DNA of 15,159 nt from an uncultured Clostridia bacterium (lineage in GTDB: Bacteria > Bacillota > Clostridia > Oscillospirales > Oscillospiraceae): contig CALJDB010000170.1 in NCBI GenBank assembly GCA_938023775.1, forward strand, positions 1 through 15,159, given 5' to 3'. This document shows positions 6,679 through 12,453 of the stretch, in pieces. The position numbers and the translations under genes were made by a program. Under the pieces are notes generated by a model. It did not search any database and had not been told where the DNA came from. It saw only the letters and a program-made list of their open reading frames with translations. Position 1 is the stretch's first letter. The number at the start of each line of letters is the position of its first letter.

Positions 6679-7149
6679 TCACTGCACGGCGTATTCGCCG
6701 GAGATGATGACCTTGGTGTTGTTCGCCGTGGCGGTGAAGCCGTTGCCGGCGATCGTTACCATATAGAGATGGTTCGTCGTGAGCGCAGCGCCGTTGGCCG
6801 CGGAGGCGGCGCTTGTGAGGTCCACGAGCACGGGGTAATCCGGACCGCTCGCCTTCACCAAGCCGATGCGCGGCAGGATCTGGCAGCCGATCTGGCACAC
6901 GACGGTCTGTCCGCTCTGGAGCGTCAGCACCGTGAACGAGCCGCTGCCGCTGCGCAGCTGCGCCTCCGCGTCCGCAACGGCGTCCGCCATCTCCCGCTCC
7001 AGCTCCGGGAGAAGTACGCTGTCGAGATAGCTTTTCGCGACGAGCGGATCGTCGGAGCTGCCGTAGCCGCCGGCGGCATAAACCACCGCGGCGAGCACGA
7101 CGACCGCGGCGCAGATGAGCGCGATGAGCTTTGTCTTTTTCTGTTTCAT
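6679..7149 (-). CDS. Exported protein of unknown function with SDDPLVAKSYLD motif
   Basis: Protein of 156 aa with a basic start (MKQKKTK), one hydrophobic segment (about 8-26) acting as signal or anchor, and an extracytoplasmic domain. Just after the membrane segment is GSSDDPLVAKSYLD (about 30-43), which I recall as recurrent in small exported proteins of unknown function in Clostridia and other Firmicutes. An amphipathic helix follows (LLPELEREMADAVADAEAQL). The C-terminal half looks beta-rich and contains FTVLTLQSGQTVV, an N-H-L-Y-M-V segment and a final VIISGEY strand, which is also the pattern of that group. No catalytic motif is visible. The gene lies 67 bp after mazF; GGAGG sits about 13 bases before the ATG, longer than usual, next to a strong hairpin. 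A perfect terminator follows the stop. Confidence 0.85.
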   Translation of the reverse strand: MKQKKTKLIALICAAVVVLAAVVYAAGGYGSSDDPLVAKSYLDSVLLPELEREMADAVADAEAQLRSGSGSFTVLTLQSGQTVVCQIGCQILPRIGLVKASGPDYPVLVDLTSAASAANGAALTTNHLYMVTIAGNGFTATANNTKVIISGEYAVQ

Positions 7150-7168
7150 AAGCGTTTATGTACCTCCG

Positions 7169-7197
7169 GGGGACGCAGGATCATTTTCCGCGTCCCC
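7169..7197 (-). promoter_or_regulatory. Stable hairpin directly upstream of a ribosome binding site
   Basis: GGGGACGC (7169-7176) pairs with GCGTCCCC (7190-7197); GGA and TCC inside can extend the stem past a one-base bulge. On the minus strand no T-run follows, so it is not a terminator for mazF; instead GGAGG (7167-7163) begins one base or so after the stem. It may act as an mRNA stability or translation element for the 156-aa exported protein. Confidence 0.5.
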
Positions 7198-7216
7198 GAA
7201 TTTTATCTTCTGCTTC

Positions 7217-7561
7217 TCAAAGCCCGAAGCTGACCGAGATGGCGTTGTCCACCCGGTCCATCGTGGCGTCGTCCAGCTTTCCCATCCGCTCCCGCAGGCG
7301 GGATTTGTCCAGCGTGCGGATCTGTTCGAGCAAAATAACGCTGTCGCGCGTCAGCCCGAAGTCCGGTCCGTGCAGCTCGATATGGGTCGGCAGCTTCGCC
7401 TTGCCGAGCTGACTTGTGATCGCCGCGGCAATGACGGTGGGCGAATGGCGGTTGCCGGTGTCGTTCTGCACGATGAGCACGGGGCGCGTCCCGCCCTGCT
7501 CGCTGCCCACGACGGGGCTTAAATCGGCATAATAAATGTCTCCGCGCTTAACGATACTCAT
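7217..7561 (-). CDS. mazF: MazF/EndoA (NdoA)-type mRNA endoribonuclease toxin
   Basis: Sequence-specific endoribonuclease of the PemK/MazF fold, 114 aa, very close in form to B. subtilis EndoA/NdoA (usual length about 116). Family landmarks: the N-terminal [29 protein letters not shown] segment (residues 6-34, carrying the catalytic Arg region), the central [12 protein letters not shown] at 40-51 with the conserved Thr/Ser, and [13 protein letters not shown] at 77-89. It is full length with no damage. It follows alr by 89 bp, as ndoA does in B. subtilis, but the antitoxin gene that normally sits between them (ndoAI/mazE) is absent: the gap is too short and holds no MazE-like frame. The ATG at 7561 has GGAG about 11 bases upstream. 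An unlinked antitoxin, or regulation without one, must be invoked. Confidence 0.95.
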   Translation of the reverse strand: MSIVKRGDIYYADLSPVVGSEQGGTRPVLIVQNDTGNRHSPTVIAAAITSQLGKAKLPTHIELHGPDFGLTRDSVILLEQIRTLDKSRLRERMGKLDDATMDRVDNAISVSFGL

Positions 7562-7650
7562 GCGTATTCACACTCCGATGAAGAAAAGAAGTCGCCCCCA
7601 CTCCAGTTTATGTAGGGCCGCGTTCTCATTCTCCCACGGCGGCGGAAAAA

Positions 7651-8799
7651 TTATACCTTGTCCGAAAATTTTGCTTCGCGGATATAGACGCGCGGCACGC
7701 GCTTGGAGATGCTGCACATCAGCTCGTAGGGAATGGTCCCCGCCGTCTCCGCGAGCGTTTCGAGCGGAGCTTTTTCGCCGAAGACCTCCACGAGGGAGTT
7801 CACATGCACCTCTGGCGCGTCCGTGAGGTCGATCATGCACATATCCATGCAGATCTTTCCCCGCTGCGGCACCGTTACCCCGCCCGCGGAGAAGCTGCAT
7901 CGGTTGCTCAGGCAGCGGAACAGCCCGTCCGCGTAGCCGATGGGCACGACGCCCATGCGCGTGCGGCGCTTTGCGGTAAAGATGCCGCCGTAGCTCACGC
8001 GGGTGCCAGGGTCGTAGGTCTTGATGGTCGCAACGCGCGTCATCAGCCGCATGCCGGGGCGCAGACCGAGCCGTCCCCCGTCGCCGTAGCCATAGAGCAG
8101 CAGACCGGGGCGCACCATGTCGAGCGCCGTCTCCGGATAGTTTAACACAGCGCCGCTGTTTGCGCAATGGCGAAGTTCAAACTTTACGCCCTCGCGCTCC
8201 AGCGCGGCGATGACGTCCTGAAAAAGCCGGAACTGCGCCCGCGTATAGTCTTCCGCCTCCGCACCCGGCTCATCGCTCATGGCGAAGTGGGTGAAAATGC
8301 CCTCCGGCTCCAGATTCGGGCAGCGGCAGGCGTCCGCGATGTTGCGGACGCCGGGCGCGAAGTGCTCCCCGGCGCAGAGAAAGCCGAGGCGCGCCATGCC
8401 GGTGTCCAGCTTGATATGGATGCGCAGACGCTTCCCCAGCGTCCTCGCCGCGTCGTCGTATTCGAGCGCCTTGGCGCGGTTCGTCACCGTCTGGGTGAGG
8501 TCGTTTTCCAGCAGCGCGGGGACATATTCCACCGGCGTGTGGCCCAGGATCAGAATCGGCAGCCCCACGCCCGCGCGGCGCAGCTCCAGCGCCTCGTCGA
8601 GGCAGGACACGGCGAGATAGTCCGCGCCGTTTGCCTCCAGCGCGCGGCTCACCGCGACCGCGCCGTGGCCGTAAGCGTCCGCCTTCACGACGCCGAGAAA
8701 GCGCGTTCCCGCGGGCAGCGCGGCGCGGACGGCGCGCATATTGTGTACGATGTTTTCCAGGCTGATCTCAGCCCATGTCCGTTTTGTGTTCAGGTCCAT
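7651..8799 (-). CDS. alr: Alanine racemase
   Basis: PLP-dependent enzyme interconverting L- and D-alanine for peptidoglycan precursor synthesis; cytoplasmic homodimer. The 382-aa length is normal. The PLP lysine is Lys39 in VVKADAYGHG, in the N-terminal TIM barrel. The second catalytic base is Tyr270 in RVSYGGIF, in the C-terminal beta domain. Other family marks are IHIKLDTGMARLGF (127-140), HCANSGAVLN, MVRPGLLLYG (228-237), PIGYADGL and GKICMDMCMIDLT. The start ATG at 8799 has GAGG about 10 bases upstream and lies 12 bp after the lipoprotein stop, so both are in one operon with nnr upstream and mazF downstream. This order is conserved in part across Firmicutes (ydcC-alrA-ndoA in B. subtilis; gerS-alr2 in C. 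difficile). It supplies the D-Ala whose terminal residue the nearby carboxypeptidase removes. Confidence 0.98.
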   Translation of the reverse strand: MDLNTKRTWAEISLENIVHNMRAVRAALPAGTRFLGVVKADAYGHGAVAVSRALEANGADYLAVSCLDEALELRRAGVGLPILILGHTPVEYVPALLENDLTQTVTNRAKALEYDDAARTLGKRLRIHIKLDTGMARLGFLCAGEHFAPGVRNIADACRCPNLEPEGIFTHFAMSDEPGAEAEDYTRAQFRLFQDVIAALEREGVKFELRHCANSGAVLNYPETALDMVRPGLLLYGYGDGGRLGLRPGMRLMTRVATIKTYDPGTRVSYGGIFTAKRRTRMGVVPIGYADGLFRCLSNRCSFSAGGVTVPQRGKICMDMCMIDLTDAPEVHVNSLVEVFGEKAPLETLAETAGTIPYELMCSISKRVPRVYIREAKFSDKV

Positions 8800-8811
8800 T
8801 TCGCAAAAACC

Positions 8812-9387
8812 TCATTTGTAAGAAAAATCCGATATCTCGCAGACGGCGCGCACCGCGCCGTCCACGGAAAGCTCCGCAGAGAGCGGGGCGAAGGTCTCGC
8901 CGCCGAAGCGGAGCGTCAGCTCCGCCGCGTCCGTCACATAAAGCTCCGCGGCACAGACCGCATTGCCCTCCGCGTCCCGTTCCGTCCACGCGCGGCGGAC
9001 GGAGCCGAAGCGCAGAGCGTCCGCCGTCAGTCCCGCGGCAGCGAGCGGGCTGAGGTCCGGCGCGCCGGAGAGCGCGAGCGGCAGCGACACGCCGCCGAAG
9101 CCGATCTCCGCCCCGCCGGGGCTCAGCTGCGCCGTCACGCCGGCGATGAGCTCCGGCTCCAGGACCTCGGCGGTGCAGCCCGCCGCCGTGCCGGTGCAGC
9201 GCAGCGTGCAGCAAAATTCCTCGCCGCCGACGTCCGCGCGCACCGCAGCGGTGAACGCGACCTCCTCCGCCGCGGCGACGGCGTCCCGCAGCGCCTCGAT
9301 CTTCGCTTCCGCGCGCCCTGCGCCGCCGCAGGCGGCGAGCAGCAGGGTCATCATCAGTGCAGGCAAAAGCCGTTTCCACCTGCGCAT
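8812..9387 (-). CDS. Lipoprotein in the YdcC/GerS position (possible LolA-like fold)
   Basis: Protein of 191 aa with a type II signal peptide: basic start MRRWKR, hydrophobic core and lipobox L-A-A-C with Cys20 as the lipidated residue, so it is expected on the outer face of the membrane. The mature part is beta-rich and has no catalytic motif. The segment VLEPELIAGVTAQLSPGGAEIGFGG (about 75-99) resembles, by my recollection, the pattern in Firmicute LolA-like lipoproteins. Its place directly before alr matches ydcC in B. subtilis and gerS (a spore-germination lipoprotein) in C. difficile, so homology to that group is a reasonable inference, not a certainty. The ATG at 9387 uses a GGAGGAG that overlaps the last codons of nnr, implying coupling. 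Strong Ala/Gly bias makes family assignment by eye weak. Confidence 0.85.
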   Translation of the reverse strand: MRRWKRLLPALMMTLLLAACGGAGRAEAKIEALRDAVAAAEEVAFTAAVRADVGGEEFCCTLRCTGTAAGCTAEVLEPELIAGVTAQLSPGGAEIGFGGVSLPLALSGAPDLSPLAAAGLTADALRFGSVRRAWTERDAEGNAVCAAELYVTDAAELTLRFGGETFAPLSAELSVDGAVRAVCEISDFSYK

Positions 9388-9396
9388 GTTTTGCTT

Positions 9397-10989
9397 TTAC
9401 TCCTCCATAATGCTCATTTCCGCCGCGGGCAGCAGCTCGACGATGTCGCCCGCGAGCAGGCCGTATTCGCCGAATCTGTCGCGTCCGAGGTCCCCCGCCA
9501 GCGCGTGGAGATACGCCGCCGTCAGCACGGCGCGCCGCCACGGGAGCTGGCCCGCCATCGCCGCGGCGATGCCGGTGAGCACGTCGCCGCTGCCGCCCTT
9601 CGCCATGCCGGGGTTCCCATTCGTGAGAATATGCGCCGTGCCGTCCGGAAATGCGAGGATGCTGCGGTGGCCCTTCAGCAGCAGCGTGCAGTCCCACTCG
9701 CGCGAAAAGCGCACCGCGTCGCCCAGGCGGTCGCCGGTCAGCTTGCCGCCGAGGCGGGTAAATTCGCCCTCATGCGGCGTCAGCAGAAGCTCGCCGCGGT
9801 GGGCGCGCAGCACCTCCGGCATTTCCGCCGCGGCGTTCAGCGCGTCGGCGTCTAAAATCAGGGGCTTATGCCAGTTTTCCAACAGCCAGCGCACCGCCGC
9901 GGCAGCGCCGCTCCCGCGTCCCAGCCCCGGTCCCGCGGCGCAGACGTCCGCTTTTTCCAGCAGCGACGCAAGGGCTTCCACGGCTCCGGCGGAAAGCCCG
10001 CCTTCCTCCGCCGGGAGCGGACAAGGCATCGCCTCATCGCACTTTGCCGCTTCGATCGCATAAATACACTCCGGCACCGCGAGCGTCACAAGTCCCGCGC
10101 CCGCGCGGAGCGCGGCGCGCGCCGCGAGGGACGGCGCGCCGGTATAGCCCACGCTGCCGCCTAAGATGACGAGTTTGCCGTAGTCGCCCTTGTGGGTCAC
10201 GGGGTAGCGCGCCGGGAGGCGCACCTCGCCGCGCAGCACGGCGCTCGCGCCGATCTCCGACCGGTCGGCTATCTCCGCCGGGATGCCGATGTCCGCCACG
10301 CGCACCCTGCCGCAGCAGACGCAGCCGGGCTCCACAAAATGCCCCGGCTTCGCGCGCGTGAACGTCACCGTCGCGCTCGCGCAGACGGCGTCGCCAAGAA
10401 TCGCGCCCGTGTCCGCCTCCACGCCGCTCGGAATGTCCGCCGCGACGATCGGCGCGGGACAGGAATTGAGCATGGAAATCGCCATCGTCGCCGCGCCCTG
10501 CACCGGGGCGTTCAGCCCGATGCCGAAGATCGCGTCGCCGACGACGGCAGCGCCCATCACCGCGGCGGTCTGGCGCGGGTCCATCGGGTTATAGTCCGTG
10601 ACCGCGCCGCCGTCTTCCACGAACCGCCGCGCCATCTCGCGGCAGTCGGGCGTCATCTTCTCGTGCTTGCCGACGAAAAAGACCTGCACGCTCCAGCCGC
10701 GCTTTTTCAGAATATGCGCCGCGGCAAAGCCGTCGCCGCCGTTGTTCCCCGCACCGCACAAAATGGCGGCGGTCTTTTCCGTCCCGGCGGTAAAGGCGGC
10801 GCGCTCGTCCCCGACGGAGCACTCCCCCGCCGCCGTCGGCGCAAACGCCTCCGCCGCCTCCCCGGCGGCGCGCTCCATCTCGTCGGCAAACGCCTCCGCC
10901 GCATTTCCCATCAGGGTCAGCGAGTCCACCCCGGCGGCGATCGCCGCGGCGTCCGCCTCGCGCATCCGCGCGCTGTCGCTCAGTCGCAT
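9397..10989 (-). CDS. nnr: Bifunctional NAD(P)H-hydrate epimerase / ADP-dependent NAD(P)H-hydrate dehydratase
   Basis: Metabolite-repair enzyme of 530 aa that restores damaged NAD(P)H hydrates. The N-terminal YjeF_N epimerase domain (about 1-240) shows LMGNAA, the CGAGNNGGDGF loop at 78-88, GDAIFGIGL (Asp152, cation/catalytic region) and DIPSGVEADTG at 185-195. The C-terminal ribokinase-like dehydratase domain (about 250-525) shows THKGDYGKLVILGGS, GPGLG at 353-357, LDADALN at 379-385, LTPHEGEF at 403-410 and the ADP-site motif NGNPGMAKGGSGDVLTG at 457-473. The stretch between LMGNAA and the GNNGGDG loop is about 20 residues longer than usual (about 40-75, Ala/Glu-rich). The start at 10989 has GGAG about 11 bases upstream, and a good promoter lies 40 bp further. 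First gene of the nnr-lipoprotein-alr-mazF unit. Confidence 0.97.
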   Translation of the reverse strand: MRLSDSARMREADAAAIAAGVDSLTLMGNAAEAFADEMERAAGEAAEAFAPTAAGECSVGDERAAFTAGTEKTAAILCGAGNNGGDGFAAAHILKKRGWSVQVFFVGKHEKMTPDCREMARRFVEDGGAVTDYNPMDPRQTAAVMGAAVVGDAIFGIGLNAPVQGAATMAISMLNSCPAPIVAADIPSGVEADTGAILGDAVCASATVTFTRAKPGHFVEPGCVCCGRVRVADIGIPAEIADRSEIGASAVLRGEVRLPARYPVTHKGDYGKLVILGGSVGYTGAPSLAARAALRAGAGLVTLAVPECIYAIEAAKCDEAMPCPLPAEEGGLSAGAVEALASLLEKADVCAAGPGLGRGSGAAAAVRWLLENWHKPLILDADALNAAAEMPEVLRAHRGELLLTPHEGEFTRLGGKLTGDRLGDAVRFSREWDCTLLLKGHRSILAFPDGTAHILTNGNPGMAKGGSGDVLTGIAAAMAGQLPWRRAVLTAAYLHALAGDLGRDRFGEYGLLAGDIVELLPAAEMSIMEE

Positions 10990-11027
10990 AGTTTTCTGTT
11001 CTCCTTTTGTCGGAAAAATTCAGAAAT

Positions 11028-11056
11028 ATTATAGGCTTCTTTTGAAAAATAGTCAA
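11028..11056 (-). promoter_or_regulatory. Sigma-A promoter of the nnr-alr-mazF operon
   Basis: On the minus strand TTGACT (11056-11051), a 17-bp spacer and a perfect TATAAT (11033-11028). Predicted transcription start near 11021, leaving a ~30-nt leader with the ribosome binding site AAAAGGAG. Confidence 0.85.
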
Positions 11057-11064
11057 ATTCCATC

Positions 11065-11093
11065 TTGCCATTCGGCATTTTTCCCGCTATAAT
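11065..11093 (+). promoter_or_regulatory. Sigma-A promoter of the pheST operon
   Basis: TTGCCA (11065-11070), a 17-bp spacer and a perfect TATAAT (11088-11093). Predicted start near 11100, immediately before the T-box leader. Its -35 is only 8 bp from the -35 of the divergent nnr promoter. Confidence 0.87.
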
Positions 11094-11099
11094 GGGCAC

Positions 11100-11361
11100 A
11101 TTAAGACATATTTCAAAGGCTGTGAACGGAAAAATAGCGGGTCCACGCATGGCAGAGAGGGACGGTCAGAAGGCTGAAAGCCGCCCCGATGCGCGCCGCT
11201 TGGTTCGTCCGGGAGCCGCCGCGGGGAAATACGCGGCCGGAGGGAAAAGCCCGCCGTTATCGGGCAAAAAGAGCGCGCTTTGAAAGAAGCGCGAATGCGG
11301 GTGGTACCGCGGAGGGCAATGCCTTTCGTCCCAGTTTTTCGTGGGATGAAGGGCGTTTTTT
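11100..11361 (+). promoter_or_regulatory. T-box riboswitch, phenylalanine tRNA-specific, controlling pheST
   Basis: The leader RNA senses uncharged tRNA-Phe and permits transcription of pheST when charging is low. Stem I can be drawn: base CGGA (11127-11130) with TCCG (11208-11211); AGCGG (11136-11140) with CCGCT (11196-11200); CGCAT (11146-11150) with ATGCG (11189-11193); an AGAGAG motif at 11154-11159 in the upper stem. The internal loop opposite AAAAT holds TGG-TTC-G, placing the Phe codon TTC (11204-11206) at the specifier position. The T-box sequence GCGGGTGGTACCGCGG is at 11297-11312, and its GGTACC region would pair with the tRNA acceptor end. A terminator hairpin follows (separate entry). 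The mechanism is established for this RNA family; the specifier assignment is mine from base pairing and agrees with the downstream genes. Confidence 0.95.
11321..11361 (+). terminator. Conditional terminator of the T-box leader
   Basis: A 13-bp stem (GCCTTTCGTCCCA 11321-11333 with TGGGATGAAGGGC 11342-11354, two G-T wobbles), 8-base loop, then GTTTTTT. It is the alternative to the antiterminator formed by the T-box sequence just upstream, and it ends 47 bases before pheS. Confidence 0.93.
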
Positions 11362-11408
11362 GGTTTTAAAAAGCGAAATAAATAAACACATATAAGGAGA
11401 CAAAACGA

Positions 11409-12434
11409 ATGAAAGAACTTCTGAAGGAGCTGCGGGAGCGCTCCCTCGGCGCGATCGACGGCGCGGAGAGCGCGGACGCGCTGGAGGCGCTGCGCATCCA
11501 GTATCTCGGCAAAAAGGGCGAGCTGACCGCCGTGCTCAAGCAGATGGGTCGCCTGTCCGCCGAGGAGCGCCCGGCGATGGGCCAGCTCGCAAACGACGTC
11601 CGCGCCGCGCTGGAGGCAAGGCTCGACGAGCGCAAAAAGCAGCTGAGTGAAAAAGCGATGGAGCTCCGCCTCGCGGCGGAGACGCTGGACGTCACCATTC
11701 CCGGCGACAAGCACGCGCTTGGCCACCGGCACCCGATGTATATCGCGCTCGACGAGATCAAGGAGATCTTCATCGGCATGGGCTTCACCGTACTGGACGG
11801 TCCCGAAGTGGAGCTGAGCGAGCTGAACTTCGACCGCCTGAACGCCGGGGAGGGCCATCCGAGCCGCGACTGGTCCGACACGTTTTATTTCACGGGCGAC
11901 GAGCGCGTCATGCTCCGCTCCCAGACCTCCCCGATGCAGGTGCGCGCGATGGACACGATGCCGCTGCCCATCCGCATGATCGCGCCGGGCCGCGTTTACC
12001 GCAAGGACGAGGTGGACGCCACCCACTCCCCGATGTTCCATCAGGTGGAAGGCATGGTCATCGACAGAGGCGTCACGATGGCGGACCTGAAGGGCACGCT
12101 GAACCTCGTCATGGAAAAGCTCTACGGCAAGGGCACCGTCACCCGCTTCCGCCCCCACCACTTCCCCTTCACGGAGCCGAGCTGCGAGATGGACGTGCAG
12201 TGCCACAAGTGCGGCGGCGCCGGCTGCCCGACCTGCAAGGGCGAAGGCTGGATCGAGGTGCTGGGCGCCGGCATGATCCACCCGCATGTGCTGGAGATGG
12301 CGGGGATCGACCCGGAGGTCTATTCCGGCTGGGCGTTCGGCTTCGGTCTCGAGCGCATCGCCATGCGCCGGTTCAACATCAGCGATCTGCGTCTCATCTT
12401 TGAAAACGACGTCAGATTCCTGGAGCAGTTTTGA
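11409..12434 (+). CDS. pheS: Phenylalanine-tRNA ligase alpha subunit
   Basis: Catalytic subunit of the (alpha-beta)2 class II synthetase that attaches Phe to tRNA-Phe in the cytoplasm. Length 341 aa is normal for bacteria. The N-terminal coiled-coil arm (about 1-90) binds tRNA. The catalytic core shows LDGPEVELSELNFD (129-142), HPSRDWSDTFYF (150-161), motif 2 GRVYRKDEVDATHSPMFHQVEG (194-215) and motif 3 FGFGLERIAM (310-319). Ala309 in WAFGFG matches the residue that sets Phe pocket size in E. coli PheS (Ala294). Four cysteines (265, 268, 273, 276 in CHKCGGAGCPTC) form a zinc-ribbon-like knuckle common in Firmicute PheS. The ATG at 11409 has AAGGAG about 9 bases upstream. Expression is under the T-box leader, in operon with pheT 19 bp downstream. 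Confidence 0.99.
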   Translation: MKELLKELRERSLGAIDGAESADALEALRIQYLGKKGELTAVLKQMGRLSAEERPAMGQLANDVRAALEARLDERKKQLSEKAMELRLAAETLDVTIPGDKHALGHRHPMYIALDEIKEIFIGMGFTVLDGPEVELSELNFDRLNAGEGHPSRDWSDTFYFTGDERVMLRSQTSPMQVRAMDTMPLPIRMIAPGRVYRKDEVDATHSPMFHQVEGMVIDRGVTMADLKGTLNLVMEKLYGKGTVTRFRPHHFPFTEPSCEMDVQCHKCGGAGCPTCKGEGWIEVLGAGMIHPHVLEMAGIDPEVYSGWAFGFGLERIAMRRFNISDLRLIFENDVRFLEQF

Positions 12435-12453
12435 GAAGGGAGCGTGAGAAGAC

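Noticed and set aside
7169..7200. Hairpin after mazF as an intrinsic terminator
   Set aside because: On the minus strand the stem is followed by CCGGAGGTAC, not a T-run. It is listed as a leader structure instead.
8167..9855. 562-codon open frame on the plus strand
   Set aside because: It runs antisense over alr, the lipoprotein gene and nnr, all of which are supported by motifs and ribosome binding sites. The product is Arg/Ala-rich with no recognisable domain.
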